This document shows positions 6,853 to 14,227 of a stretch of DNA of 14,727 nucleotides, one piece after another. This stretch comes from Clostridiales bacterium (GTDB lineage: Bacteria > Bacillota_A > Clostridia > Oscillospirales > Oscillospiraceae). Both the position numbers and the translations under genes were made by a program. Below the pieces are notes generated by a model. That model was given only the letters and a program-made list of their open reading frames with translations, had not been told where the DNA came from and ran no database searches. The DNA is taken from the NCBI GenBank assembly GCA_022777455.1, contig JALFGI010000005.1:1-14727 (forward strand). Reading direction: 5' to 3'. Position 1 is the stretch's first letter. Each line of letters begins with the position of its first letter.

Positions 6853-8211
6853 TTATGCAAAGATGTCGTTGAGCTGGTAGAGCACCTCGCCGCCATTGGT
6901 TACCACGATGACGATATCTCCCTGCCGGAAGGTGGAGTCACCGTTGGCAATCTCGGGGACCTCGCCGTGGTTGATGGAGACCAGCAGCACATTGGGCTTC
7001 AGCTTGATCTGCTTCAGGGGTTCGCCGCAGTGGCGGGTGGTTTCGTCCACCCGGAACTCCATGGCTTCCGCCTGGCCGTCGGCGATGGCGTGGACGGAGA
7101 GGGCGGCACCGGTCTGGTTCTTCATGGCCCGGACGTAACGGGCAATATTGTTGCTGCAAAGATCTTTGGGGCAGACCACGCTGCCAAGCCCCAGGCTGTC
7201 GATCAGGCTGCGGTTGTCTGCGTTGCTCAGCCGGGTAATCACCTGGGGAACGCCGCAGCTGGCGGCATAGAGGGAGACGATCATGTTCAGTTCATCCCGG
7301 CCGGTGCAGGTCACCAGTGCGTCATACTGGGCCATTCCCTCGCTGATGAGCAGATCCTGGTCACTGACGTCACCGTGGATGATGTCGGTGTCCGGCAGCA
7401 GTGAACTGAGCTCCTGGCAGCGGGGGAGGCTGGATTCCACGATTTTCACATGGACGCCTTCTTTTTCCAGCCGGGCAGCCAGGTAGTAGCCCACCATACC
7501 GCCGCCGCAGATCAGAACCCGGCGAACCCGGCGGGTGATGATCCCCAGATTGTTCAGCAGGGTGGTCAGGTTTTCGGACAGGGCGGTGACGAAAATCCGG
7601 TCGCCTTCCCGCAGAATGAAGTCGCCGCCGGGGGCAATGGCGGAGCCGTTGCGCAGCACGGCGCAAACCAGTACCTGGCATTTGACGATGCTTTTCAAAT
7701 CCATCAGCTTCACATTGCGCAGCTTGCTTCCGGCATCCACCCGGAGCTCCACGATTTCGGTGCGGCCCTTGGCAAAGGTATCCCGCCGCAGGAAGCCCGG
7801 ATATTTCAGCAGCCGGTGAATTTCGGTAGCGGCCTGATTCTCGGGGTTGATGACCAGGGACAGACCGAACACATCCCGCATTTTATAGGCCTGCTCGTTA
7901 TACTCGGGATTCCGGATCCGGGCGATGGTGTGCAGCTTTGGATTCATGGAATGGGCGGTGGTGCAGCAGAGCAGATTGATCTCGTCGTGGTTGGTTACCG
8001 CAACCAGCAGATCCGCCTCTTTTACTCCGGCCTGATTCAGCACGGTCATGGAGGCGCAGTTGCCCTGAACGGAGATCAGGTCGTAGCGTTCCATGGTGGA
8101 GTCCAGAATGCCGGGATCGGAGTCGATGATGGTTACGTCGTGATCCTCAGCAGTGAACTGTCTGGTCAGCGTTGCGCCAACCTTGCCGTCTCCGGCGATG
8201 ATAATCTTCAT
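6853..8211 (-). CDS. trkA: Trk potassium uptake regulatory subunit TrkA
   Basis: This 452-residue peripheral cytosolic protein has a doubled RCK architecture: RCK_N 1 (about 1-125) with G7-D-G-K-V-G12 and D30; RCK_C 1 (about 145-225); RCK_N 2 (about 230-350) with G236-G-G-M-V-G241 and E259; and RCK_C 2 (about 370-450). The two Rossmann domains bind NAD(H) or ATP and gate TrkH. Two RCK units in one chain is the classical TrkA form, whereas KtrA has one. The start is fixed by GGAGG upstream and by the glycine loop at residue 7. A canonical promoter lies 36 bases upstream (8247-8275). The short leader leaves no room for a cyclic-di-AMP (ydaO-type) riboswitch, which controls some potassium transporters in related bacteria. 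Confidence 0.95.
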   Translation of the reverse strand: MKIIIAGDGKVGATLTRQFTAEDHDVTIIDSDPGILDSTMERYDLISVQGNCASMTVLNQAGVKEADLLVAVTNHDEINLLCCTTAHSMNPKLHTIARIRNPEYNEQAYKMRDVFGLSLVINPENQAATEIHRLLKYPGFLRRDTFAKGRTEIVELRVDAGSKLRNVKLMDLKSIVKCQVLVCAVLRNGSAIAPGGDFILREGDRIFVTALSENLTTLLNNLGIITRRVRRVLICGGGMVGYYLAARLEKEGVHVKIVESSLPRCQELSSLLPDTDIIHGDVSDQDLLISEGMAQYDALVTCTGRDELNMIVSLYAASCGVPQVITRLSNADNRSLIDSLGLGSVVCPKDLCSNNIARYVRAMKNQTGAALSVHAIADGQAEAMEFRVDETTRHCGEPLKQIKLKPNVLLVSINHGEVPEIANGDSTFRQGDIVIVVTNGGEVLYQLNDIFA

Positions 8212-8246
8212 AAAACCTCCAGAAATGGAAATTCATATTTCAAATC

Positions 8247-8275
8247 ATTATATCAGATTGCTCCATATATTACAA
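8247..8275 (-). promoter_or_regulatory. Promoter for trkA-trkH
   Basis: On the minus strand, TTGTAA (8270-8275), exactly 17 bases, then a perfect TATAAT (8247-8252). It sits about 40 bases past the terminator of the upstream gene, so trkAH is a separate transcription unit. Confidence 0.75.
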
Positions 8276-8313
8276 CCAAAAAAGTGCCTTTTCGCGGAGA
8301 ATTTGCGGGAAGC

Positions 8314-8345
8314 ATAAAAATCCCTCCCCAAAGCCGGGGAGGGAT
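8314..8345 (-). terminator. Rho-independent terminator of the ftsEX-peptidase cluster
   Basis: On the minus strand, ATCCCTCCCC pairs perfectly over 10 bases with GGGGAGGGAT (8336-8345 with 8320-8329) around a 6-base loop, followed by T5 (8316-8320). It starts 25 bases after the stop of the S41 peptidase. Confidence 0.9.
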
Positions 8346-8370
8346 GAATCTAGGTTTCCGGCGGGAGAAA

Positions 8371-9525
8371 TCAGTCCTGGCTGGTCAACACCTCTGCCGC
8401 CGCCATAATCTGGGGATCGTCCTGGGGCTCCAGGGTGCCGTAATAGATGGCCAGATCCGTTTCCTCGTCCACCTCCACCAGCACGTCCGGCTGAATGCCC
8501 ACGTCGGCCAGGCTTTTGCCGTTGGGGGTGAAGTATTTGCCGGAGGAAAGGCCCACGGCGGAACCGTCGCTGAGCTCATAGGTGTACTGGAAGTAGCCTT
8601 TGCCGCAGGTGGGGGTGCCCACCACGGTACCGGCGCCATATTCCTGAATGGCGGCAGGGAAGAACTCCGCAGCGGAGTAGGAATCCTGGTTGCACACCAC
8701 CGCGATGGGCATGTCCAGGAAGGAAGCGTCGGAATAGTCCACCTTCTCCTTGCCGGTGTAGTCCACGGAACGGAACAGTTCCCCTTCCGGCAGCAGGTAG
8801 TCCAGCAGCTCCACCAGCTCCGTGGCATAACCGCCGGGGTTGTTGCGGACGTCAAAGATCAGAGCGGCGGCCCCTTGCTCCCGCAGCGCCTCGATGGCGG
8901 CAATGGACTCCTGAGCGCAGCGGGCATCAAAATTGCGGATGGCAATCAGTCCGATGTCCCCGTCCAGCATTTGGAAGGAGACGACCTCCGTCAGAATCTG
9001 GCGCCGCTCCAACCGGAAGGGAAGGATTTCACTTTCCCGCAGGATCTCCAGCTCCACTGTGGTGCCCTCCGGACCGCGGATGAGGTTCCTCAGCTCGGAC
9101 ACGGTGAGTCCTTTCGTGGTTTCACCGCCTGCGGATACAATGATGTCTCCGGTAAGAATCCCCGCCTCGTGGGCGCTGCCCCCCGGCTGAACATCGATGA
9201 CCAGGAAGCCCTCTTCATTCTCGTCGGCGGTGATGGTCACACCGATGCCCACATAGGCATTCTCGGTTTGCTCCTTGTGGTCGGCGTATTCCTGGGCGCT
9301 GAGGTAGTAGCTCCAGCGATCTCCCAGAGAGCTTATCATGGCGGAGGCTGCTGCGTCTTCCGCCTTTTCCATATCGGCTTCACCGATGAAGCGGTTTTCA
9401 ATCAGATATTCCACCTGGTCCAGTTTGGAAACCCCGGGGGTTTTTCCGGCGCAGAGGAACAGGGTCACCGCACAGGCAACCAATGCAGTGGCGGTATAGG
9501 AAAGAATGCGGGAAAATGTTTTCAT
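8371..9525 (-). CDS. S41 family C-terminal processing peptidase with PDZ domain
   Basis: This 384-residue serine protease of the CtpA/CtpB/Prc type is probably anchored outside the membrane by one N-terminal helix (about 7-26). A PDZ domain at about 91-170 includes YVGIGV and GGSAHEAGILTGDII. The catalytic domain has S284 in SYSAAE as nucleophile, K309 in CGKG as general base, 25 residues later as in known CtpB/Prc enzymes, and Q313. DVRNNPGG at 225-232 is also typical. Upstream TTG and GTG starts are possible (frame open to 9537), but ATG 9525 is preferred: GGTGAG lies just before it and MKTF plus a hydrophobic stretch starts a normal signal anchor. It is the last gene of the ftsEX cluster. 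Its location suggests cleavage of secreted or division-site proteins, possibly the two M23 hydrolases encoded just upstream. Confidence 0.93.
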   Translation of the reverse strand: MKTFSRILSYTATALVACAVTLFLCAGKTPGVSKLDQVEYLIENRFIGEADMEKAEDAAASAMISSLGDRWSYYLSAQEYADHKEQTENAYVGIGVTITADENEEGFLVIDVQPGGSAHEAGILTGDIIVSAGGETTKGLTVSELRNLIRGPEGTTVELEILRESEILPFRLERRQILTEVVSFQMLDGDIGLIAIRNFDARCAQESIAAIEALREQGAAALIFDVRNNPGGYATELVELLDYLLPEGELFRSVDYTGKEKVDYSDASFLDMPIAVVCNQDSYSAAEFFPAAIQEYGAGTVVGTPTCGKGYFQYTYELSDGSAVGLSSGKYFTPNGKSLADVGIQPDVLVEVDEETDLAIYYGTLEPQDDPQIMAAAEVLTSQD

Positions 9526-9551
9526 AATACTCACCAAGATGTTTTGAAATT

Positions 9552-9578
9552 GCCCACAGCCTGTTCCGGGCTGTGGGC
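9552..9578 (-). other. Intercistronic hairpin between the M23 and S41 genes
   Basis: GCCCACAGCC (9552-9561) pairs perfectly with 9569-9578 around a 7-base loop, 7 bases after the M23 stop. No T-tract follows on the minus strand. It is more likely an RNA-stability or processing element, or a leaky terminator that lowers protease expression relative to the hydrolase. Confidence 0.5.
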
Positions 9579-9585
9579 ATGGTAT

Positions 9586-10923
9586 TTAGTACAATGCAAC
9601 GTAGTTGCAGGGATTCACATAGGAACCGTTGCAGGCGATGCCGAAGTGCAGATGGTTGCCGGAGGCAATGCCGGTTTTGCCCACATAGCCAATGGTCTGG
9701 CCCTGGTTCACCTTCTGCCCGGCGCTGACAATGTAGTTGCTCATGTGCATGTAAATGGAGGAAAAACCGTCACCGTGGTTGATGGTGACATAATAGCCGG
9801 CGCTGTTGGAGTAGGTGGCAATGGTCACCGTACCGCCCCGGGAAGCTACGATGGGGGTGCCGGCATTGGCAGAGAGGTCAACGCCCTGGTGATAGGTGGA
9901 GGCGCCTGCAATGCCGGTATCCCGTAAGCCAAAGGGACTGGTCAGCTTCTTGTAGCTGCAGGGAACCATCCAGGAGCTGCCCACGGTAACGCCGCTGTTG
10001 GAACCGCTGTTGCCGGAGTCGGAACCGCCGGAACTGTCACCGCCGGAACTGTCACCGCCGGCGCTTCCACCGGAATTGGCTGGGGCTTCCGTGGTAGGGG
10101 GAACATAGGTGGACATATAGGCGATCCACTCAGCCTCCTTGGCTTCGTTGTACTCCTGCTCTTTCAGGGCAATCGCGGCCAGAAGTTCTTCGTCCTCCTG
10201 CATCAGATGGTCTTGCTGAAGCATCAGCTCATCACTCTTGGCAAGCAGCTGAACGATCAGCTCGTCGGCTTCGGCGCGCTTGGCATCCAGCTGCTCCTGG
10301 GTGGCATTCAGCTCCTGACGGGTGACCTCCAGCTCGCTTTTTTCCTGATTCAGCTGGGCCTGGGCCTCCTCCACCGCTTGAGCGGCATCGCTGAGCTCCT
10401 GCAGCCGGCGGGTATCGGCGGTGGTGATTTCTTCCACCATGTTCAGACGGTCCAGCAGGTCTGAAAAGCTGTTGGCCTTGAATATCACCTCCCAGTAGGA
10501 GATGGTGCCCTCTTCCTCCATGGCCCGGATGCGGGTCTTGCAGTCTTCGTTCAGCTGGCTGTACCGTTCCTGAGCCCGGTCCAGCTCCTCCTGCTGATCG
10601 GCAATCAGCACGCTGTAGGCGGAAAGCTGATCGTTGATGTTGATGATTTCGGTGTGCAGAAGACCGATTTCCTGGTCGATCACATTTTTCTGCGCCACGA
10701 TATTGGAAATCTCGTCGGAAGTGGCCTGATACTGCTCCTGGAGCTCGGAGATCTGACTTTTAATGTTGTTGCGGTCTTCCTTCAGTGCATTGATCTGTTT
10801 GCGGATCTCACTGGAGGAGGCGGCCCAAACACGGGTGGGAAGAATGCTCATCAAAAGGGACAGAATCATAACGGCAGCCATGATTCCGGCCAGAATGGAT
10901 ACAAGACGCTTGCGGTTTTTCAT
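9586..10923 (-). CDS. Secreted coiled-coil M23 peptidoglycan hydrolase (FtsEX-associated type), copy B
   Basis: This 445-residue protein has a signal peptide (about 1-34, ending VWA), a long coiled coil rich in E, Q and L (about 36-268), a Gly/Ser/Asp linker (about 283-311) and a C-terminal M23/LytM endopeptidase domain (about 325-445). Catalytic residues are complete: H345 and D349 in HQGVD, H393 in YMHM, and H424-L-H426. H345, D349 and H426 would hold zinc. Such enzymes cut peptide cross-links in peptidoglycan. The layout is that of EnvC/PcsB-type partners of FtsEX, but unlike EnvC the active site is intact. The frame is open to 10977, but ATG 10923 has AAGGAG six bases upstream and starts the signal peptide. 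It is a tandem paralogue of the gene at 11124-12338 and lies behind a 200-base structured leader. Confidence 0.93.
   Translation of the reverse strand: MKNRKRLVSILAGIMAAVMILSLLMSILPTRVWAASSSEIRKQINALKEDRNNIKSQISELQEQYQATSDEISNIVAQKNVIDQEIGLLHTEIININDQLSAYSVLIADQQEELDRAQERYSQLNEDCKTRIRAMEEEGTISYWEVIFKANSFSDLLDRLNMVEEITTADTRRLQELSDAAQAVEEAQAQLNQEKSELEVTRQELNATQEQLDAKRAEADELIVQLLAKSDELMLQQDHLMQEDEELLAAIALKEQEYNEAKEAEWIAYMSTYVPPTTEAPANSGGSAGGDSSGGDSSGGSDSGNSGSNSGVTVGSSWMVPCSYKKLTSPFGLRDTGIAGASTYHQGVDLSANAGTPIVASRGGTVTIATYSNSAGYYVTINHGDGFSSIYMHMSNYIVSAGQKVNQGQTIGYVGKTGIASGNHLHFGIACNGSYVNPCNYVALY
10025..10069 (-). repeat. 15-bp tandem repeat in the hydrolase linker
   Basis: CCGCCGGAACTGTCA occurs twice head to tail (10025-10039, 10040-10054), followed by a third, diverged unit (10055-10069). 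It encodes repeated Gly-Gly-Asp-Ser-Ser in the linker before the M23 domain. The unit length is a multiple of three, so copy-number change would alter linker length without breaking the frame. Confidence 0.75.
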
Positions 10924-11123
10924 AAAGTGCTCCTTTTTGCCTGGGTGTTCAGAGAATTCCGGGAACCTCTGAATCATTCGTCTGCGGCTGAACAGCGGGC
11001 CTTTTGTCCCATCCGTTCAGTTCCAAAATCGGGAAATACACAAAGTATTCCTCTAATTTTGGAACTTTCGGTTGAGGCAAAATCCCTCGCTGTCAGCTCT
11101 TGCCGAATGAGTCAGAGTTTCCT
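10924..11123 (-). promoter_or_regulatory. 200-base hairpin-rich leader between the two M23 genes
   Basis: No gene is visible here. Three inverted repeats lie in series: AGTTCCAAAAT with ATTTTGGAACT (11019-11029/11056-11066, perfect, with further AATAC/GTATT pairing inside); CTGAAC with GTTCAG (10988-10993/11015-11020); and TTCAGAG with CTCTGAA (10948-10954/10967-10973). The first two overlap by two bases, so they compete as alternative folds. No T-tract terminator or convincing -35/-10 pair was found. Possible roles are attenuation, mRNA processing or a residue of a mobile repeat. Which one cannot be decided from sequence. Confidence 0.45.
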
Positions 11124-12338
11124 TTACAAATAAGCCATGGGATTGACGTAAGTTCCGCCATAGGAGATGCCGAAATGCAGGTGGGGGCCGGTGGAAACGC
11201 CGGTGCTGCCCACATAGCCGATCAGCTGTCCCTGGGACACGGACTGCCCGTTGGTGACCACATAGCGGGTCATGTGCATGTAAATGGATGCGAATCCGTC
11301 ACCATGGTTGATGGAAACGTAGTAGCCCGCACCGCCGGCCTGATAAGATGCTTTGGTGACGGTGCCGCTGCGGGTGGCGTAAATCGGGGTGCCGGTGGGG
11401 CAGGCCATGTCAATACCCTGATGATAGGTGGAAGCGCCTGCGGTGGGGGCCTTCCGGTAGCCGAAGGCGCTGGTGATGGTGTAGCCGGAAACCGGCTCGA
11501 GCCATGTGGCATTGGAGGGGGGATTCTCGCCCCGCAGCGCCATTTTGACCAGCTCTTCCTTGTATTGCGCGGCCTGAAGCTCTTTCTGCTTCTGAGCGAT
11601 CTCATTCATCAGCTCGTTCTGCAGAGCCTCGGACTTGTCCAAAACCACCTGGAACTCTTCCTGTTTGGCAATCAGCTCCCGAAGAAGATCATCCGATTCG
11701 GTACGCTTGACCTCCAGCATTTCCTCGCTGTCGGAAAGCATCTGCCGGGTTTCCTGCAGGTCGGCCATTTCCTCGTTGAGGATCCGCTGGTTTTCCTCCA
11801 CATTGGCGGAGGCAATCTGCAGGTCCAGCAGACGGCGGGTATCGGCAGCGGCGATCTCATCCACCATGTTCATCCGGTCCAGAAAGTCCGTAAAGCTTTT
11901 GGATTCAAAAATGACCTGCCAGTAGGTGATTTCGCCCTCTTCTTCCATGGCCTGAATCCGGTCTTTGTATTTCTTATTAAGCTGGGTCAGCTGGGCGTTG
12001 GCTTCGTCCAGCCGCTCCTGGGCATCGGCGATCATCTGGCCGTAGATGCGCAGCTGCTCGTTGATGTTGATGATCTGCTCATGGAGCAGGGATATTTCCT
12101 GGTCGACGGCGTTTTTCTTGTCCACCAGAGCCTGGATCTCGCTGGCGTTGGCATTGTACTGGCTTCTGACTGCATCGATCTGTGCCTGAATGACGGCGTT
12201 TTCTACTTTAAGATCGGTGATTTCTTCTTTGATCTCGGAGGAGGTTGCAGCCCTTGCCGTTGGGGGCAAGCTGCAAAAAACCGTCACAGCTGAAAGAAAA
12301 ACAGCGACAACAGACCGAGAAATGTGTGATTTTCTCAT
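11124..12338 (-). CDS. Secreted coiled-coil M23 peptidoglycan hydrolase (FtsEX-associated type), copy A
   Basis: This 404-residue protein has a signal peptide (about 1-30, ending ARA), a long coiled coil (about 32-266) and an M23/LytM domain (about 278-404). All expected active-site residues are present: H306 and D310 in HQGID, H355 in YMHM, and H386-L-H388. It is clearly paralogous to the next gene along the whole length. The best match in the coiled coil is at about 129-170 (AMEEEG, VIF, SF.D.LDR.NMV, TRRL), corresponding to 133-174 of copy B, a segment also typical of PcsB/CwlO-type coiled coils. It lacks the Gly/Ser linker of copy B. The start has AAGGAG five bases upstream. The gene lies 81 bases behind ftsX and is the likelier direct FtsX partner. 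Inferred role: septal or elongation peptidoglycan cleavage gated by FtsEX. Confidence 0.94.
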   Translation of the reverse strand: MRKSHISRSVVAVFLSAVTVFCSLPPTARAATSSEIKEEITDLKVENAVIQAQIDAVRSQYNANASEIQALVDKKNAVDQEISLLHEQIININEQLRIYGQMIADAQERLDEANAQLTQLNKKYKDRIQAMEEEGEITYWQVIFESKSFTDFLDRMNMVDEIAAADTRRLLDLQIASANVEENQRILNEEMADLQETRQMLSDSEEMLEVKRTESDDLLRELIAKQEEFQVVLDKSEALQNELMNEIAQKQKELQAAQYKEELVKMALRGENPPSNATWLEPVSGYTITSAFGYRKAPTAGASTYHQGIDMACPTGTPIYATRSGTVTKASYQAGGAGYYVSINHGDGFASIYMHMTRYVVTNGQSVSQGQLIGYVGSTGVSTGPHLHFGISYGGTYVNPMAYL

Positions 12339-12386
12339 AGTTTCTCCTTGGAAGCGGGCATTGCCCTCTTCCGATAGTCTGTCTGG

Positions 12387-12411
12387 GGAGAACCGGAAAG
12401 GAAGGTTCTCC
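12387..12411 (-). other. Intercistronic hairpin between ftsX and the first M23 gene
   Basis: GGAGAACC pairs with GGTTCTCC (12387-12394/12404-12411) around a 9-base loop, starting 8 bases after the ftsX stop. No T-tract follows. It may protect or process the mRNA or partly separate ftsEX from hydrolase expression. Confidence 0.45.
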
Positions 12412-12419
12412 GGGGGACC

Positions 12420-13310
12420 TTACACATCCATGAACTTACGGATGGAGGTCCAGCTGCCGACGATGCCCACGAACAGGCCGGCTGCGCCGAAGGTCATCAG
12501 CATGGGAACCATCAGATCCCCTGTGAAGGGAACGAACGTGAACAGCCGCAGGGCGTCCACAGTGTTGACCCGCTCCACCAGTGCGTCATACAGCACCCAT
12601 TCCAGGCCGAAGGCCAGGATGGCGCCGATCATGCCCAGGGTGAAGCCCTCCACAATAAAGGGCAGCCGAATGAAGCTGTTGGTGGCGCCCACCATTTTCA
12701 TAATGGCGATCTCATCCTTGCGGTCGTACATGGCCAGCTTGATGGTGTTGGAAATAATCAGAAGGGAGACCACCAGCAGTGTGGCAATCAGGGCGATGGA
12801 GACCACGTTCAGAACGCTCTGAATGGTGGTAAAGCCCTGGGCCAGCTCGTAGGCGGCGTTGGTTTTGGCCACACCGGGAATATTCTTCAGCAGATTGTCG
12901 GTCTGCTCCATCAGTGCGTTGTCTTCCAGGGTGACCACATAACGGTGGCGCAGATCCTGGGATTGAACACCGTTGAAGGCGGCGTTGTTGTCGTGGTCAC
13001 TGATGAAATTGTCCAGGGCTTCCTCCCGGGAAACGAAGACGGACTTCTGAACGTTGTCCAGCTGATTGATGATGGTGCCGATGCTTCTGGCCTCTGCATC
13101 GGACAGGCTGCTGTCCACATACACCATGATCTCACTGGTTTTGTTCAGATTGTCCACCATCACGTCCAGGTTGTAAGCCAGGATGGAGAAGCTGCCCACG
13201 ATCAGAAGGCAGGCGATGGTGACGCAGATAGCGGCGAAGGACATAAAGCCGTGGAGGAAGATACCGTGAAAGCCTTCCTTAATCAGATAGCCGAGATTGT
13301 TAATCTTCAT
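12420..13310 (-). CDS. ftsX: Cell division protein FtsX
   Basis: This 296-residue membrane protein is the permease-like partner of FtsE. Four hydrophobic segments lie at about 22-46, 167-190, 217-243 and 268-286. The large outside loop (about 47-165) between the first and second is where FtsX proteins bind the coiled-coil hydrolase. The KDEIAIMKMVGAT motif (198-210) on the cytosolic side is the family signature. The frame is open to 13358, but ATG 13310 is preferred: it starts the family N-terminus and has GGAGAGGGG upstream within ftsE. It overlaps the end of ftsE by 11 bases, which implies translational coupling. FtsX does not transport a known substrate. It passes ATP-driven conformational change to the wall hydrolases encoded next. 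Confidence 0.96.
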   Translation of the reverse strand: MKINNLGYLIKEGFHGIFLHGFMSFAAICVTIACLLIVGSFSILAYNLDVMVDNLNKTSEIMVYVDSSLSDAEARSIGTIINQLDNVQKSVFVSREEALDNFISDHDNNAAFNGVQSQDLRHRYVVTLEDNALMEQTDNLLKNIPGVAKTNAAYELAQGFTTIQSVLNVVSIALIATLLVVSLLIISNTIKLAMYDRKDEIAIMKMVGATNSFIRLPFIVEGFTLGMIGAILAFGLEWVLYDALVERVNTVDALRLFTFVPFTGDLMVPMLMTFGAAGLFVGIVGSWTSIRKFMDV

Positions 13311-13986
13311 CGTAGTACCCCTCTCCGTCGCTGACGACAATGCCGTCGTCAATGACAATCACCCGCTTGGAGAACAGCTGGACCAGGTCCTTCTCGTGGG
13401 TAACCACCAGGACGGTGGTGCCCAGGTTGTTGATCTCCTGCAGCAGGGACATGATTTCAAAGGAACGAGCCGGGTCCAGGTTGCCGGTGGGCTCGTCTGC
13501 AATAATGGTGGAGGGGTTGTTCACCAGGGCGCGGGCGATGGCAAGACGCTGCTGCTCACCGCCGGACATTTCACCGGGCAGCCGCTTGGCCTTGTTCTCC
13601 AGACCGACCAGCTCCAGCACGTAGGGAACGCGATCACGGATTTCCCGCTCCTTGGCGCCGATGACACGCATGGCGAAAGCCACGTTGTCGTAAACGCTCA
13701 TTTTGGAAATCAGGCGGAAATCCTGGAACACAACGCCGGTGGTGCGGCGCAGGTAGGGGATTTCGCGCTTGCGAATCCGCTCCAGATTGTAGCCGTTGAC
13801 ATGAACCGTGCCGGCGGTGGGACGAAGCTCACCGCTGATCAGCTTGATAATCGTAGATTTGCCGGAACCGGAGGGGCCCACCAGAAAGCAAAATTCGCCG
13901 TCTTCGATCTGCATGCTCACGCCGTTGAGGGCGGGAGAGCCATGACCGTAGGATTTAACCACATCGGTAAATTCAATCATTTGCAT
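13300..13986 (-). CDS. ftsE: Cell division ATP-binding protein FtsE
   Basis: This 228-residue cytosolic ABC ATPase pairs with FtsX. Walker A GPSGSGKST at 37-45, Q-loop Q88 in VFQD, signature SGGEQ from 141, Walker B IIADE with D164 and E165, and switch H197 are all present. Length is normal. M1 at 13986 is kept because GGAG lies four bases upstream. M3 at 13980 is an alternative with longer spacing. It is the first gene of a five-gene cluster and is read from the promoter at 14040-14068. Together with FtsX it controls peptidoglycan hydrolysis during division or elongation. The 14-bp palindrome at 13993-14006 overlaps its ribosome binding site. Confidence 0.97.
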   Translation of the reverse strand: MQMIEFTDVVKSYGHGSPALNGVSMQIEDGEFCFLVGPSGSGKSTIIKLISGELRPTAGTVHVNGYNLERIRKREIPYLRRTTGVVFQDFRLISKMSVYDNVAFAMRVIGAKEREIRDRVPYVLELVGLENKAKRLPGEMSGGEQQRLAIARALVNNPSTIIADEPTGNLDPARSFEIMSLLQEINNLGTTVLVVTHEKDLVQLFSKRVIVIDDGIVVSDGEGYYDED

Positions 13987-13992
13987 CTATCT

Positions 13993-14006
13993 CCAATTTA
14001 AATTGG
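13993..14006. promoter_or_regulatory. Perfect 14-bp palindrome over the ftsE ribosome binding site
   Basis: CCAATTTAAATTGG is fully self-complementary and lies 7-20 bases before the ftsE ATG, sharing two bases with GGAG. It is downstream of the promoter, where a repressor dimer could block elongation. As RNA it could pair between transcripts or fold weakly. Its function is unproven. Confidence 0.35.
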
Positions 14007-14039
14007 TCTCAGAAAAGCCTTCGACCGCAATGTAACCGA

Positions 14040-14068
14040 ATTGTAACACATTTCGCCTATAAAGTCAA
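14040..14068 (-). promoter_or_regulatory. Promoter of the ftsE-ftsX-M23-M23-S41 cluster
   Basis: On the minus strand, TTGACT (14063-14068), exactly 17 bases, then TACAAT (14040-14045). AT-rich DNA lies upstream (14080-14150) and could act as an UP element. The leader to the ftsE start is about 45-50 bases. Confidence 0.8.
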
Positions 14069-14192
14069 TGCTATTCCGCAGAAAACAGGGCTTAAAGAAA
14101 AGAATTCATAAAAAATCAATAATTATTTCCCGGCTTTTTTCGGATAATACCAGATTTACCGGAATTATGTAACCCAATTTGCTTTGCCCAGG

Positions 14193-14221
14193 AAAAAAGG
14201 CACCGTTTTTTGCCCGGTGCC
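14193..14221 (-). terminator. Rho-independent terminator of the small membrane-protein gene
   Basis: On the minus strand, GGCACCG pairs with CGGTGCC (14215-14221 with 14199-14205) around a 9-base loop, followed by T6 (14193-14198). It begins 6 bases after the stop at 14228. This supports the small gene next to it having been a real transcription unit. Confidence 0.85.
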
Positions 14222-14227
14222 AATGAT

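Noticed and set aside
5923..7404. 493-codon plus-strand open frame opposite trkH and trkA
   Set aside because: It is a compositional mirror of trkH/trkA, with no signal, membrane segment or motif, and no ribosome binding site worth noting.
8212..8313. Possible cyclic-di-AMP (ydaO-type) riboswitch before trkA
   Set aside because: The promoter lies only about 36 bases before the start codon, leaving far too little leader for this riboswitch.
7450..9927. Very long plus-strand open frame (825 codons) opposite trkA, the S41 gene and part of an M23 gene
   Set aside because: It runs antisense through three well-supported genes with complete catalytic motifs and crosses their promoter and terminator. 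Its translation is low-complexity, rich in Gly, His and Val, with no domain. It results from GC-rich codon use in the opposite genes.
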